Assembly (NCBI GenBank): GCA_903907925.1
Contig: CAIVQB010000055.1
Span: forward strand, 1 to 62,614
Direction of reading: 5' to 3'
Source: an uncultured Verrucomicrobiota bacterium
GTDB taxonomy: Bacteria > Verrucomicrobiota > Verrucomicrobiia > Limisphaerales > UBA9464
Length of the DNA stretch: 62,614 nt
In this document: in pieces, positions 26,601-35,302 of the stretch
Layout of the letters: each line of letters begins with the position of its first letter
Numbering within the stretch: the stretch's first letter is position 1
Notes under the pieces: model-generated
What the model was told of the DNA's origin: nothing
The model's input: only the letters and a program-made list of their open reading frames with translations
Databases searched by the model: none
Made by a program: the position numbers and the translations under genes

Positions 26601-28025
26601 ATGTCCACTCCCCTCGCCCTTCATTCCTTCGTCGCCGGCGCGCCGGTTCAAGGCGCCGCCACCCTGACCATCCGCAGTCCTTACGACGGATCGGTGTCCG
26701 GCACCGTCGTCCAGGTCGATCGCTCCCACACCGAGGCAGCGATCGCGGCCTGTCAGGCGTTCCGCGCCACACCCACGCGGTTCCAGCGGTCGGAGATTCT
26801 GGACCGCACCCGCCTGGCGCTGGAGGCACGGCGCGACGAGTTCGCGCGGATCATCAGCAGCGAAGCCGGCCTGGCGCTGCGCGAGGCTCGCTACGAAGTG
26901 GGTCGCACCCTGGATGTACTGCGCTTCGCCGCGATGGAAGCGTTGCGCGACGACGGTCAGATCTTTTCCTGCGACATCTCGGCGCAGGGCAAGCCGCGCA
27001 AGATTTTCACCACGCGCGAACCCCTGCGCTGCGCCGTGGCCATCACGCCGTTCAATCATCCCCTCAACCAAGTGGCCCACAAAGTCGGCCCGGCCATCGC
27101 CGCGGGGACGCCCATCATTCTCAAGCCGTCGGAAAAAACGCCGTTGGTGGCCCTGAAGTTCGCGGAATTGCTCTACGCCGCCGGGCTCCCGGGTCCGATG
27201 TTGAGCGTCCTACTCGGACCCACCGCCGAGGTGGCCGAACTGCTCGTCCGCCATCCGCAGGTCGATGTTGTGGCCTTCACCGGCAGTGTTCCGGTGGGCA
27301 AACGGATCGCCGCCACCGCCGGCTACAAGAAACTGGTTCTGGAACTCGGCGGAAACGATCCGTTGATCATTCTCGACGACGCCGACCTCGACCTGGCGGT
27401 CACGCTGGCCGCCGAGGGAAGCTACCGGAATTCCGGTCAGCGCTGCACCGCGGTGAAACGCATCCTGGTGCAGGACGGCATCGCGCCAGAATTCACCCGA
27501 CGGCTCGTCGAACGCACCCGGGAATATATCTCCGGCGATCCACTCGACGAAGCCACCCGGGTCGGAACGGTCATCGACGAGGCGTCCGCCCGGGCGCTCG
27601 AGCAGGTCGTCCAGGAAGCGGTGGCGGCCGGGGCCAAAGTCCTCATCGGCGGCGAACGCCGCGGCGCATTGCTGGCACCGACCGTGATCGCCGATGTTCC
27701 GCGCGATTGCCGAATGGTGGTGAGCGAGAGCTTCGGTCCGCTCGCACCGATCCTGACCGTGCGCGACCTCGATGACGCGCTGACGGTGGCCAATTCGACG
27801 GTCTACGGATTGAGTTCTGGCGTGGTCACCCGGAATCTTGAATCGGCGTTGAAAGCCATCCGCACCCTTCGCTGCGGCACGGTGAACATCAACGAAGTCC
27901 CCGGATTCCGTGTCGAAAGCAGTCCGTTCGGCGGCATCGGCGATTCCGGACTCGGGATCAAGGAAGGCGTCATCGAAGCCATCAAGGCCTACAGCTACGT
28001 GAAGACGTTCAGTTTGCCGTGGTAG
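26601..28025 (+). CDS. phnY: Phosphonoacetaldehyde dehydrogenase
   Basis: A 474-residue NAD(P)-dependent aldehyde dehydrogenase. The ATG at 26601 is chosen; the frame extending to 26475 overlaps phnA. Family landmarks are the cofactor motif FTGSVPVGKRIA, the general base Glu in LELGGNDPLI and the catalytic Cys in NSGQRCTAVKR. ITPFNHPLNQVAHKV is the typical Rossmann-edge segment. The sequence style and the neighbouring phnA identify it as the PhnY dehydrogenase that oxidises phosphonoacetaldehyde to phosphonoacetate; on its own it could be called a lactaldehyde or glyceraldehyde-3-phosphate dehydrogenase-like enzyme. Confidence 0.88.
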   Translation: MSTPLALHSFVAGAPVQGAATLTIRSPYDGSVSGTVVQVDRSHTEAAIAACQAFRATPTRFQRSEILDRTRLALEARRDEFARIISSEAGLALREARYEVGRTLDVLRFAAMEALRDDGQIFSCDISAQGKPRKIFTTREPLRCAVAITPFNHPLNQVAHKVGPAIAAGTPIILKPSEKTPLVALKFAELLYAAGLPGPMLSVLLGPTAEVAELLVRHPQVDVVAFTGSVPVGKRIAATAGYKKLVLELGGNDPLIILDDADLDLAVTLAAEGSYRNSGQRCTAVKRILVQDGIAPEFTRRLVERTREYISGDPLDEATRVGTVIDEASARALEQVVQEAVAAGAKVLIGGERRGALLAPTVIADVPRDCRMVVSESFGPLAPILTVRDLDDALTVANSTVYGLSSGVVTRNLESALKAIRTLRCGTVNINEVPGFRVESSPFGGIGDSGLGIKEGVIEAIKAYSYVKTFSLPW

Positions 28026-28229
28026 GAAGCGGCGGCAGAACGGCGCGGTAAAATTGACCGACAAGAGCCGTCCAACAGCAGCCGGTTCGTCGAAGCACCG
28101 TCACCAAGTCTTGACCCGCGAGGTCGAATGAGGCGGCAATCTGGAACGTCCGCTCCCTGTGAACGATCCGTCACCGGCCAGCCGGGAGAATTGTCTCCGT
28201 CCGCGGTACGCCGCGTTCCTGCTGCATCC

Positions 28230-29900
28230 ATGAACATTCTGCAATTACTCCTGGCCAAGGGCCTCCTGACGGCGGCTCAGGCGGAGGATTCTACCGCGCT
28301 GCAAAAGGCCGAGGGGCTGCGGCTCGATCGGGCGGTGATTCAGCTCGGATTCGTCACCGAGCTTCAGATGCTCGAGCTGATGTCGGAACAGCTTCACCTG
28401 CCGCTGGTGAACCTGCAGGACGTGACGATCGATCCCGAAACCCTGCGGGCGTTGCCGGCAAAAATCGTCTATCGCAAACGCTTCATTCCGGTCTCCCGTT
28501 CGAATGGAATTCTCAACGTGGCGACCAGCGACGCCTTCGATCTGTACGCCTTCGACGATCTCCGGCTGAGCACCGGCCTGGAAATCCAGCCGGTCCTCGC
28601 CCTGCGCGACGACATCGAGAAGGTCATCAAATCCCACTACGGACTCGGCGGCGACACGCTCGACGAGATGGTGGGTGCCGGCGATCTCGAGGGTCCTTCG
28701 GCCCAAGTCGAGGGCGGCGAAGACCTGCTGGAGGCCGCTCAGGAAGCCAGCGTCATCAAGCTGGTCAACGAGATCATCATCGAGGCGGTGAACGAACGGG
28801 CTTCGGACATTCACATCGAACCGTACGAACACCAGCTCTCGATCCGGTACCGCATCGACGGCGTGCTGCAGGAGGCGTCGGTTCCGCCGCAGATGCACCG
28901 GTTCCAGGCGGCGATCATCAGCCGCGTGAAGATCCTCGCGAACCTGAACATCGCCGAGCGCCGCATTCCCCAGGACGGACGCATCAAGTTCCAGGTCGGC
29001 GGCCGACAGGTGGACGTCCGGGTGAGCGTCATTCCGATGCTCTTCGGCGAGGGCGTGGTGATGCGTCTCCTCGACAAGTCCAACGTCCTGTTCACGCTTC
29101 AGCAACTGGGCATGGACGATGTCACCTATGCGCTGTTCAAGGGGTTGATCGATCGTCCGCACGGCATTTTCCTGGTCACCGGACCGACCGGCGCCGGCAA
29201 AACCACCACCCTGTACGCAGCGCTCAATGCGATCGTTGGGCCGGGCATCAAGGTTCTGACCATTGAGGATCCCGTCGAATATCATCTCCACGGCGTGAAC
29301 CAGATTCCGGTCAATCACCAGGTGGGGATGACCTTTGAAAAGGGATTGCGCGCGATTCTCCGTCACGACCCCGACGTGGTGATGATCGGTGAAATCCGCG
29401 ATTTGGAAACCGCCCGTGCGGCCACCCAGGCGGCCATGACCGGCCATTTGGTATTGTCGACGCTTCACACCAACGACGCTGCCTCGGCGGCGATGCGGTT
29501 GATCGAAATGGGCGTCGAACCCTTCCTCGTCAGCAGTACGATGATTGGCGCGATGGCCCAGCGCCTCGTCCGTCGGGTCTGCCCGAAATGCCGCGAAGAC
29601 TACGTGCCTGAACCGGCGGATATTCCGCGCGATTTGAAGCTGGAACCCGGGGCGACACTCGCCCGGGGGCGGGGATGTCCGTATTGCCGCAATACCGGAT
29701 ATCGCGGTCGCACCGGCCTGTACGAACTGATGGTGATGAACGATGTGATCGCCGAGAAGATCATCGAACGCGCGCCGGTGCCCCAGATCATCGCCGCCGG
29801 TCGTCCTTCGGGCCTGCGCCTGCTGCGCGAGGACGGCTGGATCAAGGTCCGCGCCGGCCAGACGACGCCGGACGAAGTCGTGTTCTGCACCGCGTTGTAG
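28230..29900 (+). CDS. gspE: Type II secretion ATPase GspE
   Basis: A 556-residue hexameric ATPase that drives pseudopilus assembly. The ATG at 28230 is chosen; the frame upstream to 28128 has no family match. The N-terminal GspE-N domain (MNILQLLLAKGLL to about residue 150) is followed by the core: Walker A GPTGAGKTTTLYAAL, an Asp box around LTIEDPVEYHL, Walker B VVMIGEIRDLETA and the His box TGHLVLSTLHTND. The zinc-binding domain has CPKC and CPYC pairs. It is the first gene of the secretion operon. TTGACC at 28111 could be a -35 element, but no convincing -10 follows. The gspF start is eight bases after the stop. Confidence 0.96.
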   Translation: MNILQLLLAKGLLTAAQAEDSTALQKAEGLRLDRAVIQLGFVTELQMLELMSEQLHLPLVNLQDVTIDPETLRALPAKIVYRKRFIPVSRSNGILNVATSDAFDLYAFDDLRLSTGLEIQPVLALRDDIEKVIKSHYGLGGDTLDEMVGAGDLEGPSAQVEGGEDLLEAAQEASVIKLVNEIIIEAVNERASDIHIEPYEHQLSIRYRIDGVLQEASVPPQMHRFQAAIISRVKILANLNIAERRIPQDGRIKFQVGGRQVDVRVSVIPMLFGEGVVMRLLDKSNVLFTLQQLGMDDVTYALFKGLIDRPHGIFLVTGPTGAGKTTTLYAALNAIVGPGIKVLTIEDPVEYHLHGVNQIPVNHQVGMTFEKGLRAILRHDPDVVMIGEIRDLETARAATQAAMTGHLVLSTLHTNDAASAAMRLIEMGVEPFLVSSTMIGAMAQRLVRRVCPKCREDYVPEPADIPRDLKLEPGATLARGRGCPYCRNTGYRGRTGLYELMVMNDVIAEKIIERAPVPQIIAAGRPSGLRLLREDGWIKVRAGQTTPDEVVFCTAL

Positions 29901-29907
29901 GACTGAA

Positions 29908-31110
29908 ATGCCCCAGTTCACCTACACCGCGATGACGGAGGCCGGCGCCCGGATCACCGGCGCGTTGGAGGCCGACAGCGAGGCTGCTGTTCTGCGCGCC
30001 CTCGAGGAACGACGGCTCTTCCCGGTCGCCGTCCGGGGCAAGGCCGGTGCCGCGAACGGCGCGCCGCCGAAGCGGCGAGTCAAGGCGGCCGACCTTGGCA
30101 TGCTCTACAGTCAGCTTGCCGATCTCCTCGGATCGGGCGTGCCCCTGCTCCGCGCGCTCGATTCGCTGATCAAGTCCACACCGGGCGCCAATCTCAAGGC
30201 GTTGCTCAAGGAGATCCGCGCCTCGGTATCCGAGGGCAAATCGCTGACCGAAACGCTGCGTCAATATCCCCAGGTGTTCCCACCGTTGCACGTGGCGATG
30301 ATCCAGGCCGGCGAACGCGCCGCGTTCATGGAGGAGGTGCTGCATAGTCTCGCCGGATTCATCGAACGCTTCGAGGAACTGCGGAGCAAGGTGATCGGCG
30401 CGTTGATCTACCCGGCACTGCTGGCCGGTCTCGGCACCGTGGTGATGATCGCAGCGCTGATGTTCTTCGTACCGAAATTCGAACCGCTGCTGGCGAATGC
30501 GAAAAAACCCTGGCCGTCGGAGGTCATGTTCGCCCTCAGCCACATCGTGCGTCACTATTGGTACCTGGTGCTGGCCGGAATGGGTGCGGTGGTGGGTTTC
30601 ATTTGGGTCAACCTCAAGAGTGAGTTGATGCAGCGAAAACTCGAGCGGTGGCGATTGAAGATACCCGTGGTGGGAAGCGCCCTTCGCCTGCTCGCCATCA
30701 CCCGCTTCTGCCGGATTCTCGGGACCATGCTCGCCAACGGGGTGCCACTGCTCCAGGCGCTCAAGATCAGCAAGGACGCCACCGGGTCCAACATTCTGGC
30801 CGATCGGATCGCCGAGGCGACCGAGGCGGTGCGGGACGGGAAGCGGCTTTCCGAACCCCTGAGCCGCGGGGATTTCATTCCGGAACAGATCCTGGCGATG
30901 ATCGCGGTGGCCGAGGAATCCAACAATCTCGACAAGGTGCTGGTGCAGATCGCCGACACCGTGGAGCGCCGGACCAACCGCCAGGTGGATCAGGCAGTGC
31001 GTCTGATTGAGCCGGCGATTCTATGCCTGGTGGCGGCGGCGATCGGATTCCTGGCGCTCGGCCTTCTGCTCCCGATCTTCACCATGGCCAGTGCGCTGGG
31101 GTCAAAGTGA
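29908..31110 (+). CDS. gspF: Type II secretion inner-membrane protein GspF
   Basis: A 400-residue platform protein that couples the GspE ATPase to pseudopilus growth. It has the usual two T2SSF domains: a first cytoplasmic domain around DLGMLYSQLADLLGSGVPLLRALD, a membrane span (LIYPALLAGLGTVVMIAAL), and a second domain around ITRFCRILGTMLANGVPLLQALK with spans near WYLVLAGMGAVVGFIWV and at the C-terminus (AILCLVAAAIGFLALGLLL). Length and order are normal. A 98-base gap separates it from gspG. Confidence 0.96.
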   Translation: MPQFTYTAMTEAGARITGALEADSEAAVLRALEERRLFPVAVRGKAGAANGAPPKRRVKAADLGMLYSQLADLLGSGVPLLRALDSLIKSTPGANLKALLKEIRASVSEGKSLTETLRQYPQVFPPLHVAMIQAGERAAFMEEVLHSLAGFIERFEELRSKVIGALIYPALLAGLGTVVMIAALMFFVPKFEPLLANAKKPWPSEVMFALSHIVRHYWYLVLAGMGAVVGFIWVNLKSELMQRKLERWRLKIPVVGSALRLLAITRFCRILGTMLANGVPLLQALKISKDATGSNILADRIAEATEAVRDGKRLSEPLSRGDFIPEQILAMIAVAEESNNLDKVLVQIADTVERRTNRQVDQAVRLIEPAILCLVAAAIGFLALGLLLPIFTMASALGSK

Positions 31111-31208
31111 CCGGACCGGACCGATCCAAGGCCCGTATTTGGATTGAGTTGAATCTTGCCCGGATTTCCTGCGTCCACCTACGATTCAGTAACAGCGAAT
31201 TCCGTACT

Positions 31209-31727
31209 ATGACCGTCCAAATTCTTGCCGACATGCAGCGACGCCGCCGTCGGGCGGCGGGCTTCACCCTGATCGAAATCCTGCTGGTCATCGTGATCAT
31301 CCTGCTCCTTGCCGGAGCGCTGGTGGTCTTTGTCTTGCCGCAGCAAAAGGGTGCCGAGAAAAACACCACTCGCCTCATGCTTCAGGGAGTCGGCACGGCG
31401 CTCGACACCTACCGGCTCAATCTCGGGCATTACCCGACCGAGCAGGAGGGCGGTCTAGATGCGCTGGTGAAGAAGCCCAGCTTCGAGAATGAGCGGATGG
31501 GCGACAAGTGGTCCGGTCCGTATGTGAAGCCGGGCACCACCTTTGATGATCCCTGGGGCCATAAGATCCGTTACGAACTGGCCGATCGCGCCGCCACGGG
31601 AGAGACCGCCGGTGCCCTGCCCTACAAACTTTACTCCGTCGGTCCGGACGGCCAGCCCGACACCGACGACGACATCAAACTCGCGGCTGAAAGCACCGAC
31701 CCGAATTCCGGTTCTGCGCCGAAGTGA
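31209..31727 (+). CDS. gspG: Major pseudopilin GspG
   Basis: A 172-residue pseudopilin, the main subunit of the secretion piston. The ATG at 31209 gives a normal short leader (RRRRRAAG) before the prepilin-peptidase site G/FTLIE with Glu at +5. The C-terminal domain has the GspG-specific layout (YRLNLGHYPTEQEGLDAL-like block, then DPWGHKIRYE and GPDGQPDTDDDIK), where the Asp cluster matches the structural Ca2+ site. A frame to 31023 overlaps gspF and is rejected. The 98-base leader may hold its own promoter (TTGCCC and TACGAT, 18 bases apart), but this is weak. Confidence 0.96.
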   Translation: MTVQILADMQRRRRRAAGFTLIEILLVIVIILLLAGALVVFVLPQQKGAEKNTTRLMLQGVGTALDTYRLNLGHYPTEQEGGLDALVKKPSFENERMGDKWSGPYVKPGTTFDDPWGHKIRYELADRAATGETAGALPYKLYSVGPDGQPDTDDDIKLAAESTDPNSGSAPK

Positions 31728-31757
31728 GCCGCGCCGTGGGCACCTTGGAGACAACGC

Positions 31758-32576
31758 ATGGGGATCCAGGCCGGTCTGGGAAAACAGACAACCCGGGTGG
31801 CATTCACCCTGGTTGAACTGCTGCTTGTCGTTGCCCTTCTTCTCCTGTTGTTCGGCGCGGTCGTCTTCAACTTTGGTTCCCTGGAACGCGGTGCCCGGCT
31901 CGATGAAGGCGCCGGTCAGATCGAAACCCTGTTCCGCTTCGCACGGGCTCAGGCGTCCGCCACGGGACGGCAGGTTCGTATCACCTTCGGCGACGCAGCA
32001 TCCGGTGGAAACCTCGCGGGTTCCACCAACGTGGTCGCCGGGATCGCATCCGATGCGGGGATCTCGGTCACCTGGGAACCCGATCCCATGGGTGCCCCCG
32101 GCCAGTTCGAAGTGCTGAGGGAGGCCGCTCCGTACATCGAGCACCTGGCGACGCTCGTTCGCATCCACAGGATTCCCGCACCCGGCTTGATCACCTCGCG
32201 TAACGCCGGACACGGACCGGCCTTGGACGGGGGAGAATCGGCGCTCGTCTCGGGTAAGCCGGTGGCATCAACCGAATCCGACGCCGCCACCTCAACCGAT
32301 TCCACCGCCGCGGCCGCTCCGAATCTGCCAGTAACGTTTTATCCCGATGGGTCAAGCGATTCAGTGGAGGTGGTGTTGCAAGCGCGGGACGACGGAGACG
32401 TGCGGCGCATCGCCGTCGCACTGACCGGCCTGACCGGTGTCATCCGACGCCGTTCCGTCAACGAGGGTGAGGATGGAGGGCGCCCCGACGAGAACACCGA
32501 CACCGTCGCGGAATCGCAGGCCACCGCTGCAACCGCGGCCGCTCCGACGGACTCCGGTACCGCAAATCCGAAATGA
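31758..32576 (+). CDS. Minor pseudopilin GspH-like
   Basis: A 272-residue protein whose N-terminus (RVAFTLVELLLVVALLLLLFG) is a pseudopilin signal with Glu at +5 but Ala instead of Gly at -1. The position and the RFARAQASATGRQVRITFG block fit GspH. It is longer than typical GspH (about 170 residues) because of an Ala/Thr/Ser-rich, low-complexity insertion and tail after about residue 165. The stop overlaps the next gene's start by four bases. Confidence 0.8.
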   Translation: MGIQAGLGKQTTRVAFTLVELLLVVALLLLLFGAVVFNFGSLERGARLDEGAGQIETLFRFARAQASATGRQVRITFGDAASGGNLAGSTNVVAGIASDAGISVTWEPDPMGAPGQFEVLREAAPYIEHLATLVRIHRIPAPGLITSRNAGHGPALDGGESALVSGKPVASTESDAATSTDSTAAAAPNLPVTFYPDGSSDSVEVVLQARDDGDVRRIAVALTGLTGVIRRRSVNEGEDGGRPDENTDTVAESQATAATAAAPTDSGTANPK

Positions 32577-33010
32577 AACTCTTCCGGAACACATCACCGG
32601 ACGGCCAGCGCGGTGCCGCGCTTCTGGAGGTGTTGCTGGCGCTGGCGTTGTTCGTGGCGGCGGCGGCGGTGATGACCGTCGCATTGAACGCATCGATGGC
32701 CAGCCTGGATCGTCAACGCCTCGGAGCCCACGCCACCGATCTCGCCTCCAGCATCCTGGCCGAAGTCCAACTCGGAATCCGGCCGCTCGCCAGCGCCGCG
32801 CGCCTGCCGCTCGAACCTCCGTTTCAGGACTGGACCCTCGAACTCGCAGTCACGCCCACCGAATCCGGCGCGGGTGAACCCACCGGACTCGCCCGGGTCG
32901 AGGTGATCGTGCGGCACCAGTTTGAACCTGTCGTTCAACGCCTCGCGCAGGTGGTGAAACTGAGCCGCAGCATCGTCACCAATGCTCCTCCAGCCACTCC
33001 GGAGATCTGA
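32573..33010 (+). CDS. Minor pseudopilin GspI-like
   Basis: A 145-residue pseudopilin. The leader ends in QRG, followed by AALLEVLLALALF, so cleavage G/A with Glu at +5 is retained. The DLASSILAEVQLG segment and the following beta-strand region (WTLELAVTP) match GspI, a tip subunit of the pseudopilus. It starts inside the stop of the GspH-like gene (ATGA) and is separated from the GspJ-like gene by three bases, so all are co-translated. Confidence 0.85.
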   Translation: MKLFRNTSPDGQRGAALLEVLLALALFVAAAAVMTVALNASMASLDRQRLGAHATDLASSILAEVQLGIRPLASAARLPLEPPFQDWTLELAVTPTESGAGEPTGLARVEVIVRHQFEPVVQRLAQVVKLSRSIVTNAPPATPEI

Positions 33011-33013
33011 AGG

Positions 33014-33799
33014 ATGTGTCCCCAGCCATCACTTCAACGCTTCGAAAAACCGCAACGGACGGCGCTGCGGAGTACATCGGCGTTCACGCTGATCGAAGTG
33101 ATTCTGGCGATTTCCATCGCCACCGCCCTGCTCATCGCCGCGCTCATCTTCTACCGCCAGGCGGCCACCTTGCGGGGCCTGATTCTTTCGGAATCCGACC
33201 GACTGGCCACGATGCGGCTGATCCTTGATCGCCTCGCCAACGATCTCCGTTCGGCCCAGGTGCAGTCCGGTCGTGACGACGGATTCACCGGCACCAGCGA
33301 CACTCTGACTTTCACCCGCAGCACCCTCACCACGTCTCTGCCCGGTACGACGGGTGACGGATCAGGACTGTTGCGGATCACCTATTCCGCCGCCCGTTCC
33401 CAGGACGGGACCAATCGGATGATGACCGGACTCAATCGCCACGAGGAATCGCCGGGTGCCCCGCACGCCGCGGTGACGTCCGCGACGGGATTCGTCGTGG
33501 GCGATGCCAACCCCTTCACAGGAGTGACCGAGGTGACAAATCGTCCCGGCGAACTCCTGACCGACCTCGTCCGGTTCATGCGCCTGCGCTATTGGGATGG
33601 CGCGGCGTGGGTCGAAGGTTGGACGAATGCGGCACCGCCTCCCGGAGTCGAAATTGTTCTCTCCACCGAGCCTCCGGCCGAGGAGGGCACTCCCGACCCG
33701 TCCGCGCCGGAGCAGTTCCGGCGGGTGGTGTTCCTGCCGACCGGGATGGCCCGCCGCAAGCCAGAGCTCGATGGACTCAATGCACTGCTGTCACCCTGA
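33014..33799 (+). CDS. Minor pseudopilin GspJ-like
   Basis: A 261-residue pseudopilin. TSAFTLIEVILAISIATALLI is the prepilin segment, again with Ala at -1 and Glu at +5. The RLILDRLANDLRSAQ helix after the membrane segment and the late FRRVVFLPTG strand are typical of GspJ. It is somewhat longer than usual, with an acidic Pro-rich loop (PPAEEGTPDPSAPEQ). Expected to form the pseudopilus tip with the GspI- and GspK-like proteins. Confidence 0.85.
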   Translation: MCPQPSLQRFEKPQRTALRSTSAFTLIEVILAISIATALLIAALIFYRQAATLRGLILSESDRLATMRLILDRLANDLRSAQVQSGRDDGFTGTSDTLTFTRSTLTTSLPGTTGDGSGLLRITYSAARSQDGTNRMMTGLNRHEESPGAPHAAVTSATGFVVGDANPFTGVTEVTNRPGELLTDLVRFMRLRYWDGAAWVEGWTNAAPPPGVEIVLSTEPPAEEGTPDPSAPEQFRRVVFLPTGMARRKPELDGLNALLSP

Positions 33800-33805
33800 C
33801 GCCCC

Positions 33806-35302
33806 ATGATACCGACACGACATCACGCCGGCTGCCCGCCCCGCCAGGGGTTCGCGCTGCTGGCGGTGCTCGTGTTCATCATGCTGTTGTCGATGCTGAC
33901 GGTCAGCCTGATGTTCCGGTCGCGGTCCGATGAAACCGCAGCGCATGCCGGAGCCGGTTCCGAACAAGCATGGGCGGCGGCCATGAGTGGCGTGCAGGAG
34001 GCATTGCGAGTCGCCACGGGTGCTACCGCGGGTTCCATCGACTGGCAGGACAATCCGACGCTGTTCCGGGATCGTCCGGTGTTCGAGGACGGTGCCGATC
34101 AATGGTATTTCACCGTGTATTCCCCGACCGGAAGCGAGGACACCGTCGAGATCCGCTACGGCATCGATGACGAATCGGCGCGGTTGAACCTGAACCATCC
34201 GGGAGCCGCCGATCTCGGCCGCATTCCGCGGATGACGCCGGCCATGGTCCAGGCCTTGAAACAATTCATCGGCGACTCCGCGACCGGAGCGTCACCCGCG
34301 CCCACGCCCGATGCCGGAGCCGGAGCGTCCGATTCGACCGGAGCCGACGGGAATCCCAGCCTGGCCTCAATTCAGGAGGCCACGGCCACCGCGCTCGGAG
34401 TCACGGTGAAACACGGACCCCTGACCTCGCTGGATGAACTGACCTTGGTGCCCGGGTTTTCGTGGAGCCTGGTGCACGGTGAAGACGCCAATCTGAACGG
34501 CCACCTGGATCCGAACGAGGACGACGGTGACGAACACTTTCCGCCCGACAACCACGACGGCCGTCTCGATCACGGCATCGCGCAATACTTCACCATCGAT
34601 TCCTACGAACTCGATCGCACCAACGACGGACGGCCTCGAACCCAGCTCAACGATTCCAAGGATCCGCTCCCCGCCGGCGAGTTTCCGGCGGCCTTCACCA
34701 ACTTCGTCGCCAGCCTGCGCGCCGCCCATCAGAAGCTGGCTCATCCCGCGGACCTCCTCGAAGGCAGCATCCGGGTCAACGACGGCAAGGGAAATGAAAC
34801 GGACGTGGCGTCCGGCATCACTCGCACTGAACTGCCGCTGATCCTCGACCTCTTCACCACCGACACCAACGCGCGGCACGACGGCCTGATCAATCTCAAC
34901 ACCGCCAGCGCAACCGTTTTGGCCACCCTGCCCGGAATCGATGCTGCGCTCGCCGAAACAATCACCTCCACGCGGACCAGTATCAGTCCGGGCCGTCGGG
35001 CGAGCATCGCCTGGCTCTTCCAAGAAGGGTTGGTCGATGCGCCCCGGTTCAAACAACTGGCGCCTCACCTGACCACCCGGGCGCGCCAATTCCGATTTCA
35101 AGTGCTCGGCTACGGGCTGCCCTCCGGTCGTTTTCGAGTGCTCCAGGCGGTCATCGATATCGGAGGTACGGAACCCCAGGTGACCTACCTTCGCGACATC
35201 ACCCGTCTGGGACTTCCGTTCAAGGCCGGCCCGGATACGACGGAGAAAAGCACCAAGGAATCCGTCCAGGTTTCCCAGCCTTCGGGGGTGCGCCATGGGT
35301 AA
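33806..35302 (+). CDS. Type II secretion GspK-like minor pseudopilin
   Basis: A 498-residue protein at the position of GspK. The N-terminus RQGFALLAVLVFIMLLSML has the G/F cleavage site and, as in GspK generally, no Glu at +5. The large extracytoplasmic part includes IDDESARLNLNHPG, close to the GspK consensus, and a helix-hairpin-helix-like stretch LINLNTASATVLATLPGI. It is longer than most GspK proteins because of a Pro/Ala/Gly-rich insert (around residue 155-175) and an Asp-rich loop (NEDDGDEHFPPDNHDG) that could bind Ca2+. It overlaps the next gene by eight bases. Confidence 0.88.
   Translation: MIPTRHHAGCPPRQGFALLAVLVFIMLLSMLTVSLMFRSRSDETAAHAGAGSEQAWAAAMSGVQEALRVATGATAGSIDWQDNPTLFRDRPVFEDGADQWYFTVYSPTGSEDTVEIRYGIDDESARLNLNHPGAADLGRIPRMTPAMVQALKQFIGDSATGASPAPTPDAGAGASDSTGADGNPSLASIQEATATALGVTVKHGPLTSLDELTLVPGFSWSLVHGEDANLNGHLDPNEDDGDEHFPPDNHDGRLDHGIAQYFTIDSYELDRTNDGRPRTQLNDSKDPLPAGEFPAAFTNFVASLRAAHQKLAHPADLLEGSIRVNDGKGNETDVASGITRTELPLILDLFTTDTNARHDGLINLNTASATVLATLPGIDAALAETITSTRTSISPGRRASIAWLFQEGLVDAPRFKQLAPHLTTRARQFRFQVLGYGLPSGRFRVLQAVIDIGGTEPQVTYLRDITRLGLPFKAGPDTTEKSTKESVQVSQPSGVRHG

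Noticed and set aside
28245..29921. 558-residue ORF opposite gspE
   Set aside because: Antisense shadow of a conserved ATPase gene; composition is dominated by His, Arg, Asp and Gln with no recognisable motif.
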